Shown: piece by piece, positions 21,191 to 33,060 of the stretch
How the letters are laid out: every line of letters begins with the position of its first letter
Numbering within the stretch: the stretch's first letter is position 1
From: Grammothele lineata
Lineage: Eukaryota; Basidiomycota; Agaricomycetes; Polyporales; Polyporaceae
DNA length: 64,000 nt
NCBI GenBank assembly: GCA_002150815.3
Contig: NDFF03000075.1
Span: forward strand, 124,001 to 188,000
Direction of reading: 5' to 3'
Program-made: the position numbers and the translations under genes
Notes under the pieces: generated by a model
What the model saw: the letters and a program-made list of their open reading frames with translations, nothing else
Told to the model about the DNA's origin: nothing
The model's database searches: none

Positions 21191-24100
21191 TCAATCCACG
21201 CGGATGGCCCCATATAGCCGCCGGACGGCCCAGTACGTCGCGAGGAACCCGATCGTGCCTGCGGAGGGACGGAGTCCCGATCAGCAAACGAGGCAAACGG
21301 CATAAGGGTGAAGTAACTCGGGCGGGCTCATGACACTCGGAGAATCCGGTTTCACGGAAACGTCGACGCAACATGGAAGGCGTCGCCGTTAATAGCGGGG
21401 GGTGATTGAAATGGTAAAAAAAAACAAGACAGAATAGAACCGGTGGCGAGGGTAGAAACTCACCTGTAATGAGGAAATCGAAGAGTGCAAGGAGCAAGAG
21501 GTAGCCCATGTAGAGGACCGCGCTTGTGACTGAGTGGAGGGAGAGGCGCATCGCCCAGTACACCATGCCATAGGCGAACAGCCAAAACGCGCTTCCTCCG
21601 CCGATGAGGAATGCACGCCAATGCCACCTGTGTGTGTGGCACGTTATTTTAGTACACGTCCTATATCCCCGGGCGCGTCGAGGAGGTAGTAGGAACGTTA
21701 AAAGAAGCGATAGACGCACCTGTAGTCCTCGGCGCAGAGGATGAAGTACGTAAACAGTATGGTGACCGTCGCCGTGGTGAGCGCGACGACGGCCGCAGTG
21801 AGAGCGAGGAAGCCGAACGCGTAATACGCCCGAGAAGCGAAGAGGCTTGACAGCACGAAGTACAGCTCGATGAATGCCGCACCTGTTTCAGATATGACAC
21901 TCAGAGACCGCAATCATCCAACTACGTGACGCACGCACCGAATGGCAAGATGCCGGCGAGAATGGTTGCGGCCTGGTCGGGGGGTTGGCGGTTCAGAAAC
22001 GGTCTCTCAACGATCCTATCACCGTAGACACGTACCCAGGGCCGCAAATATTTTGGCTGAGGCGGAATCTGACGTGGAATCGGGTTGACGCGGACCGGGT
22101 GGGTTATGGCCTGCGGGTGGATGAACACGGTCAGCCACGACTTCCCGGCCGCCGAGAACGCAGCATGTAGTACGTACGCCATGTTTCGATCCATAGTAGG
22201 AGCCAACCGCAGAGAGTGGCGCGGATATGCCAAACCATAGGACTACGATCAACAGCATCGTCCCTGCACAAGGACGCTGAGCGGACTGAGGTGGGCCCGG
22301 CAGTAAGCTGAACCACATACCGAAAGGAACAGCACCCGAGGAACCAGCAAAGATGAGGAATAGGTTCAGGAGGAAAACTACCGCAAAAACGAATCTAAAC
22401 GGTCCGGGAGTTTAAGTTGTCAGAAGGCGTGCTTCCGGGTGACAGGGTTAGCTTACGTGGGCATGATGGTGGCGGAGAAAAATGAGTTTTTGCGCTTGTC
22501 TGTGCCACCTACGGACGCGTATACTCTACTAGAGATGTAACCTGAGATGCTGTGGAGGGCACTGTGTTAGCCAAGAACGGCGGTAGGTCCCCGCATATCG
22601 CTTACCCGCCGAAGAAGGTCCAACAAACCATCATGACGGTAGCCAGCGAGCCGCGATTGGAAGGTGACAAGAATCCAAGAAGTGCGAATACTGTATAGGG
22701 TGTTAGAATCGCTCCCGTAATGTACCTGTCCACGAGACTGACTCAAAGTAACCCCAACCATAGCACAAAGCTGCGCGCCGTTGCCCACAACCACAGACAG
22801 AACCATGGGGTTCCTGGGGGTGCGGAAGACTTCACCGTGTACAAGTTTCCAGCCCCAGTCTTCTTGCACGTCATCCTGCGAAGACGTCAGACACGCCGAC
22901 CGTGTTGGTGAAGGATAACACTCACACTCAAGTCGATGGCGTTGTAGCGCGAAATCTACGGATGACAGTTAAGCAAGAATTGGTCGCTCAAACCGGCTCA
23001 AACTCACATCTCTGGACACTGTCCGCAGAAGAATCATGGACACCATGAGGCACAAGAACACTACCACAATGATAGAATTGATCAAGCTGAACCAGTGTAT
23101 GCGCTGCGAACGGAGACCGGTCGGCGAATCAGCGACTCCGGCACAGCATCAAAGAGGCTTACAGGGTCGAAGATGTGGAGGTAGTTGTCCCATCTGGTTG
23201 CCCACGGAGTATCCGATTTCTAAATAACTAGCATCAATGGAAACCGTAGATTGGAAGAAGGGAATCGCGCACATTCCACATCACCCGATACGTGTAGGTT
23301 ATGGTGTTGTTCGTGGTCTCAGATAGCACGAGCTGCTGCGAGCTGCTACAATCTACACGGCCATCCTCTGGCATGTCCTGAGGTCCTCCACGACTGGCAT
23401 CAACCCGGCATAGTCAGGTCGACCGGACAGATACAGATGGACGGGCGGACGTTATGTCAGGTACTTACCTCATAGGCCACACCAGGACACCGACGATGCG
23501 GAATACGTCGGGAGTAGGTTCATGGTATCTGCGGGCGCCATGAATTCACTAAAATGGTGATATACGTAGGACAAGCCAACTGACCTTAGTACGATATCAT
23601 AATGGTTATGCAGGTACGGCATCTCCTCAAATTCCCCCTCGTCGTAGCCCAGGTTGAACCCCATGTCAAAGAAGACTTCGCCTGTCTGCTTATCCTCCTT
23701 CATTTCGGCCGCGGGAAGGCCGTCTACGAGCCAGTTGATGGCGTAGTCTTCTCGTATGCGGTCGTTGATGAATTTAGACTGGTCCGGGGTTACAGTAGTA
23801 GTGCAGAGCACTTTGCACGTCTCGTTGTCTTGTGTCATGTGGACCTGACCCATACATAAGCTGGCAGTCCGACCACAATGCGATATATTTGCATACGTCA
23901 TATGGCGAATTGAATATACGGTCTCCGAACAAGATTGAGCCCAGGCTCTCTGGCTCCTTCTTGGGACCGCCCTCTGGCTGGCAGAAGCCGAATCCAGGGT
24001 TATAGTAGTCATCTTAGAAGCAGATATGAGTGATGGAAACGAAGAGCATGTGGGGGTGTCATACAGTTGATGAGGGATTTCTAGGCGTGTCGCGTGAGTA

Positions 24101-24315
24101 TTTCGAGGCGACCCGTAACACGATAGCGTGCGCACCAGCTTAGCATTGTCTGAGCCCGCAATCATGGGGGTCAACGCATTGACAAAGATATCGACCTTCT
24201 CTCCATCGCGATAGTCATGCGGGGCAGCTCCGGGTAAGTAGAATGCGCGTGAGGTGGGCAATAGCGAACAGAGAGCGGTGCCGAGAAACCAGAGCCCGCT
24301 GTGAAGACGGGTCAT
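21191..24315 (-). CDS. EMP70: Transmembrane 9 superfamily (nonaspanin) protein, EMP70-like
   Basis: Nineteen exons yield 636 aa, starting at the ATG at 24315. A signal peptide (~1-24) is followed by the family hallmark FYLPGAAPHDYRDGEKV, a lumenal domain with FCQPEGGPKKEPESLGSILF, HNHYDIVLRYHEP and RWDNYLH, then nine membrane helices including WGWKLVHGEVFR, IPRQIP, GILPFGAAFIELYF and FGFLALTAAVVALTT. The protein ends GAIRVD. TM9 proteins reside in Golgi/endosomes and act in protein sorting and adhesion. Exon 2 (24080-24065) is 16 nt and encodes KSLIN plus one base; leaving it out breaks the motif KLKSLINYDYY. The last intron (21463-21259, 205 nt) is unusually long here. Exon joins restore the family pattern throughout. 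Confidence 0.95.
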
Positions 24316-25016
24316 GCCGAGTGAGGGAGAAGACAATCGAGGAAGACGAGCGATACGCCAGTATGAGATGCACGATGACGGGGAGAAGGAGGGCCTACGC
24401 TGTCGACGTGCGCAGCGAGGGAGGCTATGGCCACGCTATGGCTGGCGGCGACGACACAGACGCCGTCGACGGTCCTCCTCACGGTACGGTCCGGGCCACG
24501 CCACAGACGCGTCGAGCAGAAGCGCCCATGTCTCGAGTCGCATCAGCAGAGCGCTCGTCCGCCGTCCACTGTGACAAAGCCAGTGGCTGCCACTGTGCCA
24601 TTGACCAGACGGTAGCACTGCTGCTCCTGCACACGCAACTGGCCCCATCGTCCCACGCCTTCCCCCTACATTCTGTCGGAGAGACCGCCTGGGCTGTGCT
24701 AACCCATCGTCATCTCATGCCTTGTTCCACCAGGGCGCGGCCGGTCACTCTGCGTGTCGCCTAGCGGCATCGTTGCGTTCTCCATCGACAGTCGTCCTGA
24801 CCACTCAAGCGAAGCATCTTGCCAATTTGGTCGCCACCACTCTTGGTGGACTTTGAGCCATGTCGGATTCGGTGCTCCGGTCTCATCTGTTTATGGCAGG
24901 TATGCAGGTGTGATTCCGACCGCGGAGCCCGTGATCTCCGAGTTCTCATATTTTAGTACAAGCTGGACCTCGTTTCAACCAGACCCGACTCCCCAACTCC
25001 TCCAAGCCGCCTGAAC
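24316..25016. other. Divergent intergenic region, TM9 / F-box-like gene
   Basis: About 700 bases between divergent start codons. Open frames here have no coding character, and no named element was recognised. Confidence 0.55.
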
Positions 25017-26136
25017 ATGGACCGCCTACCCGAGGAACTCGTCTCCTACGTCTTCAACTTTGTCCAGGCAGTGTCTGCCCTGTCTCCTGCCATGCTCGTC
25101 AGCCGTCGATGGTACATATACGGGGCCCGCCACCTCCATTATCGTGTTGTCATTCGACTCCCTCCTGGCATTACGACGGGTTCCTCTGACACAGTCGTTT
25201 CTTTTATGAAACGCCTCCTATCTCCGACACTCTCCACCGCACATTACATCCACCACCTGGTCCTTTCTGGCTTCGCCGCGGTTGATATCCAGGAGCTCAT
25301 CCTCAACATACTCGGGCGTGCCTCGGCGTTGCGTTCGCTGAACATGCATGCGCTGCACATCCTCCCCGGAGGAATGCAGATCCCGCCAGAAGTCTTTTCC
25401 TCGGAAGATTTTGTTTCTAACCTCACCGCACTCAACACATCCTCTGCGCAGTTCGCGGTATGCTTATCCCACATACGGTCATTCACTGCTCTTCGCGTGC
25501 ATGAGCAAATAGGAGCCGAACGCTTTTTTCAGCTTATCTCTCCTGCCGGATGTTTGGTCAATAGGATCGAGTACCTCGAGCTTGTGCTCGCCACCGACAA
25601 TGTCACTAGCGCTGCGGCGCGCGTAGCAGAACTCTCCACCGCACTCGCGGCTGCACCGCTCCGCATGCTTGGTCTTCAGTTTGTGCTCAATCGTCCCGGC
25701 CCCGGGCCCGTGTCGTGGGCCGAATTCGAGGTATGTCCGACGTCGGATCTTCCTCCGTCACGCTATGTTCCCGGGCCCGTAACTCACGGACTTCTTTTTT
25801 CTCCCGGTTTTTCAGCGTGGTGTCAGCGAGATGAGCCCCTCACTGCAAAACCTCCTTGGTTTACGAAGCGTCAGCATTGTCATCCGCCCCGACCCGATTA
25901 TTCCCGTCACGCCTAATGCTGAGGCAGCATCCGGGGACCAGTACAGAGAGTCGGTGACCAAGACCCTCGCGGAGCGCCTGGTCAGGGACTCCGGGCTCGG
26001 ATCGCTGAGGCGAATCGAGCTACGGTGGCATGGTTGGAAAATTAGTGATGGAGAATGGATCTCGCTCCCGCGAACGCAGCTGCTCAGATTACCTCATGCA
26101 TGGCTATTCGAGGAGGCCGGCGCCCCGCACCTATGA
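25017..26136 (+). CDS. F-box-like domain protein (344 aa)
   Basis: Two exons, 25017-25730 and 25816-26136, join over an 85-nt intron (GTATGT...TTTCAG, phase 0). The N-terminus MDRLPEELVSYVFNFV with a following VSRRW resembles the truncated F-box-like motif that opens many basidiomycete proteins. The rest contains leucine-rich segments (HHLVLSGF, ALRSLNMHALHI, IEYLELVLA, LRRIELRWHGW), consistent with irregular leucine-rich repeats. Such proteins are presumed SCF ubiquitin-ligase substrate adaptors, but substrate and activity are unknown. The family is large and fast-evolving in mushrooms. A further 3' exon cannot be excluded. Confidence 0.72.
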
Positions 26137-27105
26137 TCTCCGTATGTACGTACGCCGATATTTGCTCCTGCTCCACAGATCTCTTCTGACGCATGTCGAA
26201 TAGTGTCCCGACGAAGTCTTCTGGTCCCAAGGACGCCCCGAAGACGTCGGCGTGGTCGCGGGCGTCATCACGAGTGAAGTCTTGTTCATAGAATACGACC
26301 GGCAGCGGTCGACAAAACTGGTTAGGACTCGAGAAGAGGGTTGCTCCCGCATGGCATTGGGAAAGTGCGCCCGGTAAACGACGAGTAGCGTGGGCTGTTC
26401 TTACGTTCTTTGTCCTACACTCCGACCCGGACGGCGAAAGACGGTCGGACGCAGACACCTTAATGTAATATCAAATAGTACATCTTCTATAATGGATCGT
26501 TCCGCTCTCCAAGTTAGCTGAAGTGAGCTCCTGCCCCCGCGCACCAAGCAATGGTCTTCTCGGTGCTCTTTGCGTTGAAGAGTTGGGCTGCATAAAACCA
26601 GGGGAATATTTGCGCAGCGCGCAGCATGAGGGCGCATGGGGCAATCGTCGTCTGCGTGGCGGTGCTCATTTCGGGTCGAGCCGCGCCTAGCCGCCCAGGA
26701 ACGCATGGCGGGCACGCGCAGAGACTCGGAGAAGGGCGAGCCACCCTATCCCCTCTCTTTCTTCGCCCCCTTCGCCGTCCACATCCCGCATCACCGTCGG
26801 CGGCGCGCCCACCAGCAGTCTTCCAGGCACATCAAAACTCAACGAGTACGTCGACTGAGCACGAGCATTTGAGAGCTCATACTGACGCCCACAAAGAATT
26901 TGCACGCCACCCACAGCAAGCCCCTTATTCTGCGCCCCTCATTTGGTTTGCATCTCCTCCAGCTTCCTCCAAGTTCGAGCGTGCAAGATAGCCCCGCCGT
27001 CATCACAAAATCTGCATCTTCTACCGCTCCACCTTTCCTCCCCACCGGAGCAGCGCATTTCCCGATACCCGCTCTATCTCTTGCGGACCGACCCTGTCCC
27101 ACTCG
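26137..27105. other. Intergenic region before the coiled-coil gene
   Basis: Nearly 1 kb that holds the 3' UTR of the F-box-like gene and the upstream region of the coiled-coil gene. Short frames on both strands do not look coding. Confidence 0.55.
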
Positions 27106-30100
27106 ATGATCGGGGCCTCTACAAATCCTCTCGCGGGCTTCCAGTTCTCCACCATCGGAAAGCCGCCTTCGCTGCTCAGCAGACTGTCCGGCCTCGGACC
27201 CGAGCAGCACGATGCCATTGTTGACGACGACGGAGAGTCAGCGTCGCCGTTATCCGACCCCCCTAAAGCGCTTGTATCCTCCACGACAAAATCCGTTTTC
27301 CGCCCCTCGCTCTTCGAAGCACTCGCAGGCGGCGAAGAGGGCCCGAAACAGGCTCTGTCACCTAAGCCCGAAGCGCACAAGCCTGCCGCGTCGAGCGCCG
27401 TTGACGTGAAAGCGAACCCGGCCAAGACTACGGACGCCAGCGCCAATGTCGCCTCCTCTTCCTCAAGTGCCTCCATTGTTAAGCCTGAAAAATGCGAATC
27501 TCGTGCAGACAACACGAATCCTAGTGGTCCCGCCCATACGACTTCTTGCGACGCGCATACAGCCAGTTCCCGCCCAAATGCGTCGTCAAAATCCCCTCCC
27601 GCGCCCCGACCCTCACAACCAGCGCAATTTTCGCCTCCGTCGCAGACCTTCGACTCCTCCGGCCCCGGAGTTCAAGCATCTCCGACTACACGCGGGCCCA
27701 CGCCCGTGGATCTTCTACAACCCAATAATCCACTCGACGACATGCGTAACGCACTCGCGCGTCTACGCACCCACAACGAAGAGTACGTCATTACCGAGGC
27801 CGAAGCACGACGCATTCTGGCGCTCCAGCAGGACCAAGCCACTCGCTGGCATGTCCGCGCGGGCGATCTTGTCGATCGCATGGACGCCGTCTTCACGCAT
27901 GCCGAGCGCCGCATCGCCGCCGCGGAGCAGCGTACGTCCCACCTTGTCGGAGTCGAAGAAGAGCTCAAGAAGCGCGACGAAGAGTTGCGGGAGACTCGAG
28001 CAACGAATGGTCTTCTGGAGTCCCAGCATGCTGCGTTGGCGAAGAAGGCGGAGGTGCAACGCAGGAAAGCGGAGGAGGAGCGCAAAATGCTCGAGGCAAG
28101 TCTCTCGGAATCCCGCGCGGAAGTCGAAAAGGCCAAGCGCGAGGTCGACGCCCAAACCGCAGCTCGAGTGGCCGCGGAAACACAGCTTGAGGCGGAGCGG
28201 GTCCGATGGGACGCACATATACGCCAGCTCTCGACGCGGCTGGACGATGCGAAGCGCGAGTGGTCCGCGGAGAAAAACGCACTGGAGCAGCAGTTAGAAG
28301 AGCAGAAGCGGGCTGCAGAGCTTGATAAGGAGAAACGGATCAAAGAGTTGGCAGAGCAGAGGGGCAAGCTCGAGCAGGACATGCAGCGGCTCCAAGAAGA
28401 GAGGGATCAGCAAAGGCGCCCTCATCTGTCTGAGGAGAAGACCGTGTGTATTGGGCCCTCTGGCAGTGGTGCCGACATTGGGGAACCTACCTCTGAGACT
28501 TCCACGACACCTGTCCATCCCCCCGGCTTATCCGAGCCCTCGTCCTTGCAGCCTAGTCTCGCGAACACTCATCTGCTCTCTACCATTCAAACATCATCCG
28601 CACCAGCTTCTTCTCATGCGCCTGTTTCCTCAACCATGTCGAACGCAAACAGCGTATTATTCCCTCCTGAAGTCAAATCGCCGGGTCCAAAGCTACCACG
28701 TGGGAAGGGCCTACACCTCAATACCGAAGCCGCTCCTTCTCGTGCTACGCCCGTCGATGGGCTCGGACTTGGTATCGGGCTCCCATCCGGTGCCTTGAAG
28801 ATCCGTTCACAGCCGTCTTCCGCCGAAGACAAACCGCAGCGTGATATACTTCATCGTGATGAAGCTTTTGGTGCTGTCAAGATTGAGGAAGCTCCGGTTG
28901 CTGTCAAATTTGAGGACATCTCTCCCGCAGGCGTCGCTCCACTCCTTGCGCCCGCGTCACAGTCGCATGGGGATCCATCTCGGGAGCAGCAAGTCAATCG
29001 GGAGCATTTTGCTGCGAATGAAGTGAACACATCCTCTGCGTCATCCAGGGGCACCGGCGGCGATACCGCTTCCGGTACCAACCTTGCAGGGTCGTCTGCC
29101 ACCGCGCCCTCCACCTCATCTGCCCCTGGCCCATCTATCCAGAACCCACTTCCCAGGGATCTAGGGTCTCCGGCGGTCTCTTTGGGCGATCTTTCCCCCG
29201 AACCTCCCTCAGCATACTATGATACGGCCCAGGAATTAGTGTACCCGTCAAGTAACGCTTCTCCGGTCATGACGACAAGATCTACTGCGGCTATCGTTCG
29301 TTCTCCAACGCCTCCGACACTCGTTCCACCCCGCATGGTGTCTCCGGTACATCCTTCGCTCCCTTATCCGCCTCCGCCCGTTCCGCTCCCGATGAACAGC
29401 CGCCGGGGACGAAGCAGAGGCGTTAGGCGACCGCCAGCTGGACGTTCGACAGATGGCCACTACTCGCCACCTCGTTCGCCCGAGCGTCCCATTCCGTCAG
29501 AATACTATCGTCCAAGTGGTCGCCCACCTTCGCCGCCTCGCAGGGAACGTTGGCCGCCAGGGCCCGAGAGACAATACGGCCGTAATGACGCCTACTCGCC
29601 GCCACCCCCACAAAAGCGAATTCGAGAAGATAACGATGACGCAAGGTTCGACACTCGTCGTCGTAGACTGTCCTCACCAGACAACTTCCGCGAAGGCGTT
29701 GCCTCTCCCTTCCCCGCGGCTTCCAGCCGTCCAGCTGACAGGGTCCCTTCTTCATACGAGGCACGGCGTGAAGTGCTTCCTAGAAGAACATCCCCTCCAC
29801 GCGGCGCATATGGCGGGCACGATCGCGGCTGGCCTTCTCAGAATAGCCGTCTTCGGCCTCAATCTCCGCCTCGACAAAGAGCCTTGACGCCGCCCCCACC
29901 AACCGAAGCACGGGCGATGCCTTCTCGCTGGGACCCTACGCCCTTAGATCAAGCTCCTTACGTTCCCTCCTACGGGTATGGTCATCCTACGCACGGACTC
30001 GAAGGTCGGTTCTCGGATCCCGGTTCTGAAGCGCGACGTCTCCAGGTCACGCCGATACCGTTCGCCGCCCCCACCGCCTCTGCATCCGGTGGCCCGTCCA

Positions 30101-30507
30101 GAGCGTCGGCCTCCAAGCCCGACCAGGCCCCAGCGGCAGTCTCCGCCCCCAAGTCGCGCTCGCGAAAGGCCCCTCGCGAGCAACAACGGCAGGCGGGTTC
30201 GCCCACCGAGGGTCATACATCGGTGGGTGAGCCGACCCTCCTCGCCCGCATGAACGTCACGACGAAGGGGCCATTGGATCTGGAGAAGCGCCTTAGCTCC
30301 GTGCCGATGTCGGAGACGGGCACGATGTTTGGTGGTGGTGGCGGCGGCGGTTCGGGCGGAAAACAGCAGAGTGCGACCTCGCAGAAACGTGCTACTACAC
30401 GTCCCACCCCGTACAACAAGCAGACCGGCCCTGCACAACACAAGGCGCATCAGTCTTTGGGAGACCGCTTATCGTCGGGTGGGAACCTCGCGTCGAGACT
30501 ACAGTGA
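27106..30507 (+). CDS. Coiled-coil, largely disordered protein of unknown function (1133 aa)
   Basis: A single uninterrupted frame from ATG 27106 (MIGASTNPLAGFQFSTIGKP), which is unusual in this intron-dense window. Residues 1-205 are Ser/Pro/Ala-rich. Residues ~206-441 form a long Glu/Lys/Arg/Ala-rich coiled coil with heptads (LEQQLEEQKRAAEL, RIKELAEQRGKLEQDM). Residues ~445-760 are again disordered and Ser/Pro-rich. The C-terminal ~370 residues are Pro/Arg/Tyr-rich with SPPRSPERP- and RRRLSSP-type segments resembling RS-like low-complexity regions, and a poly-Gly run precedes the C-terminus. I do not recognise a domain. Coiled-coil plus RS/PR-rich tail would fit a scaffold or RNA-associated protein, but that is inference. 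Confidence 0.85.
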   Translation: MIGASTNPLAGFQFSTIGKPPSLLSRLSGLGPEQHDAIVDDDGESASPLSDPPKALVSSTTKSVFRPSLFEALAGGEEGPKQALSPKPEAHKPAASSAVDVKANPAKTTDASANVASSSSSASIVKPEKCESRADNTNPSGPAHTTSCDAHTASSRPNASSKSPPAPRPSQPAQFSPPSQTFDSSGPGVQASPTTRGPTPVDLLQPNNPLDDMRNALARLRTHNEEYVITEAEARRILALQQDQATRWHVRAGDLVDRMDAVFTHAERRIAAAEQRTSHLVGVEEELKKRDEELRETRATNGLLESQHAALAKKAEVQRRKAEEERKMLEASLSESRAEVEKAKREVDAQTAARVAAETQLEAERVRWDAHIRQLSTRLDDAKREWSAEKNALEQQLEEQKRAAELDKEKRIKELAEQRGKLEQDMQRLQEERDQQRRPHLSEEKTVCIGPSGSGADIGEPTSETSTTPVHPPGLSEPSSLQPSLANTHLLSTIQTSSAPASSHAPVSSTMSNANSVLFPPEVKSPGPKLPRGKGLHLNTEAAPSRATPVDGLGLGIGLPSGALKIRSQPSSAEDKPQRDILHRDEAFGAVKIEEAPVAVKFEDISPAGVAPLLAPASQSHGDPSREQQVNREHFAANEVNTSSASSRGTGGDTASGTNLAGSSATAPSTSSAPGPSIQNPLPRDLGSPAVSLGDLSPEPPSAYYDTAQELVYPSSNASPVMTTRSTAAIVRSPTPPTLVPPRMVSPVHPSLPYPPPPVPLPMNSRRGRSRGVRRPPAGRSTDGHYSPPRSPERPIPSEYYRPSGRPPSPPRRERWPPGPERQYGRNDAYSPPPPQKRIREDNDDARFDTRRRRLSSPDNFREGVASPFPAASSRPADRVPSSYEARREVLPRRTSPPRGAYGGHDRGWPSQNSRLRPQSPPRQRALTPPPPTEARAMPSRWDPTPLDQAPYVPSYGYGHPTHGLEGRFSDPGSEARRLQVTPIPFAAPTASASGGPSRASASKPDQAPAAVSAPKSRSRKAPREQQRQAGSPTEGHTSVGEPTLLARMNVTTKGPLDLEKRLSSVPMSETGTMFGGGGGGGSGGKQQSATSQKRATTRPTPYNKQTGPAQHKAHQSLGDRLSSGGNLASRLQ

Positions 30508-30984
30508 AAATCTGATGCTCAACTATGGCTTATCCTTGATCTGCGACTCTACGTCTCATTGTCTAATATCCTTCTCGCTCCACCAACCACTGTCTTGTCA
30601 CTTGTACTTCTTGGTCCTTGTTTGCGTCATATTCTCGGGTTTCTCGTCCTCTTCTTTGTGCCAGATCAGCCCAATCATGTCGAAATACAATGTGTAGCAC
30701 TAGTCCTGCGAACTTCATGTAGCACTGGTTCTGCCGTTTTTGTCTTCTTGCGTTGTAGTTCCTTCGGGTGTATGAGGTTCTGTATTTTGTTGTGCTAATT
30801 GAAGACGTGTACTGTGTAGCATGTGCGACCGGTGTGCGTATCCGAATGTGGAAAGTAGGAGAAATGTGTGAGGATTATCACAGCGCATGACGAGGGGCAG
30901 AACGGAGACCTGAAGGAAGATAGTAAAGGGATATCCTGCCTAATGCTACAGGGCGTATGATACAACAAGAACAAGAAGGTGCGT
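30508..30984. other. Convergent intergenic region
   Basis: T-rich sequence between the stop of the coiled-coil gene and the stop of the BAR gene, consistent with two 3' UTRs. No gene is present. Confidence 0.6.
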
Positions 30985-32464
30985 TTAGCTCGCACCGCAA
31001 ATAGTAAGCTCCCTCATTTCCTGCAACACTCCCTCGACCTGAAGCATGACGTCAGTGAGGCACGGCTTTCTCAGCCACCAGAACAACGTACCTGCGCATC
31101 CAACTGCCCCGCAGCGTAGTCGTCTCGGACATTGTCGGCGAAGTACCTGTTTTCACCAAACATCCCACGTCAAACCCAGGTCATCGGGACTATGGCGAAG
31201 CGTACGACGCACCTCTGCACACCCCCGAGCTTCTCGTAGCCCTCCTCGGCAAACTTGCATTGCATACGTATCATTGCCTCGAAGCTCGGGTCGAAGTACG
31301 GGATGCGGAGGTCGAGCAGCTGCGGAAGCTCCCCGATGAGCTGCTCGTTGAGCATATCGAAAACCTCCTTCGCCTCGTCATGCTCTTGCTGCGCCTGCGG
31401 AGACACACGATATTAGCGAGGCCTTGCAAACGAGGTGCTGGTGCGCCACGAAGAAGAATAGCGTGTCGTCTTTCAATCTGGGCACAGGGCACAGGGGAAA
31501 CGAGATATGGTGTGATACTCACCCTTGGCAGCTTCGTGGGGTCGTCACTCGGCTTGGCGATGAGCTTGTTCATCTTGCTCCTCGCTGCGTCGTAATCCAA
31601 GAGCTGGGACGTGGGCGGGATCGCAATGAGCACAACGTATGTATCCAGAGTAAGGCAGGAGCGCACCTTCTTATTCCGCTTGTTGATCTGCTCGTTCACA
31701 ACGGGGAAGATCGCGTTCATCTTGCCAAGGGGCTCCATGATGGTCGTGCGGTATGGCGCTTCCTAGGAGCCAGAAGGAATTGGTGACGGAGATTCACATG
31801 GGGTGCGCGGAACACGATAGAGGACCACGGACGTACCAGTTCCCTCCCTATGCCTGTGTCCAGGTCGTCGACGGCCCGCTTGTATGCGTGTGCGGCCATG
31901 GCACTCTCCGACGCCTTGTCCGCCGCGCTGTAGAAGACGTCGATGGTGTCTGCGAGACGGCCTTGCGTTGCGGTCATGGCTAAGAGAATCCGGCTTAAGT
32001 TCTAGGCCCAAGCACCGCAGGAGGAAGGAAGGAGGGACAAGGATACGCTACCTTTCATCGCATCCGAGTATCCCTTCGCCGTCTTCTGCAATGTCTGGCA
32101 CTCCTTTTCAAACCTAACGTGACGGTCGCTTTAGCAAGCCGCCTCCAAGGTGACTCAGAGAGTGGATAGAAAACGCACGTCCGATACTTGGCCTCCTCAT
32201 CTGCGAACTCGCGGTCGACGGTACGCTCGATCTGGCCCGTCTTTTGCAGGAGCTACAAAAGAGAAAGAAAGAGGAATCAGTGAGCATCGGCATCGTCCAC
32301 AGTCGAGCTTATGTATGCTGGGTAGGAGACAAAGGAAACGCACCGTCGTTCCTGCACGGGAGAATCCCTTCTTGAATCTAACCGAATGGGGCGGAGAAAG
32401 CATTCCATCAGCCGAGCTCACGACGTCGAGGCGTTAGATAGTAGACGTACCCTGTCCAGCTCAT
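30985..32464 (-). CDS. HOB3: BAR-domain protein of the RVS161/HOB3 (BIN3) family
   Basis: Ten exons give 264 aa, matching yeast Rvs161 (265 aa): 32464-32451, 32377-32344, 32252-32179, 32113-32052, 31979-31837, 31762-31667, 31603-31523, 31394-31213, 31146-31092, 31038-30985. The N-terminus MSWTGFKKGFSRAGT is the amphipathic start of N-BAR proteins. The three-helix BAR body follows with TVDREFADEEAKYRT, KTAKGYSDAM, APYRTTIMEPLGKMN, KLPRAQQEHDEA and LRIPYFDPSFEAMI, and it ends in VEGVLQEMRELTICGAS. No SH3 domain is present, which distinguishes it from RVS167/HOB1. The family dimerises with the Rvs167 type to bend membranes during endocytic scission and works with actin and Cdc42. The first exon is only 14 nt. 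Confidence 0.95.
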
Positions 32465-33060
32465 GGTTTATCTGTACTGAGACTTTCAAACGCGACAAAG
32501 GAAATGTCGGGGAGGAGACGAGGAAGTGGGGAACAGGCGTGGACGGCGCAGTGAACCGGGCTTGGGCGGGTATGCGATCGCAGTAGCTAATGAGCGCTTC
32601 CGACTACGGCACCGCATTGATTAATCTGGATGCGGACCCAGGGACCGAGCCCCAGTCGTACTCCGAGTCATCTCACGTGAAATTCATGGTATAATCGACT
32701 GTGTTTCAAGTTCACCGTGTGTATTAACTTTGTATTCAGGAATCAAGAGGTGCAGCCTCTTTCATCGGACTGCTTACTGGGGGTCGTCACGCGTCAGGCC
32801 TTCAGGTACCGCCCAATACTTATCTAACACGAGCTGAAAATCTGAGTAGCGTTTCGGACTACTTTAAGGTATAGATCGCTGGGGGGTAGTGCCCAAGGTT
32901 TCCCGTTGCAGGTGGTATTTTCGGCCGACAATACATCCAATCTCGAATATAGATTACCGGCCGATCCTGCAACAGACTGAACAGACAAAACGGATGCAAC
33001 TGTAGGACGGACAACGTGGATATTGGGTCTCCGGGCCCCAAGAAGCTCCTTCCAAAACAG
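32465..33060. other. Intergenic region, HHE gene / HOB3
   Basis: The HOB3 promoter and the HHE-gene 3' UTR share these ~600 bases. No coding frame or named element is visible. Confidence 0.55.

Noticed and set aside
23470..24336. 288-codon frame read as one protein
   Set aside because: It reads through TM9 introns. Splicing at family-consistent sites gives the true nonaspanin sequence instead.
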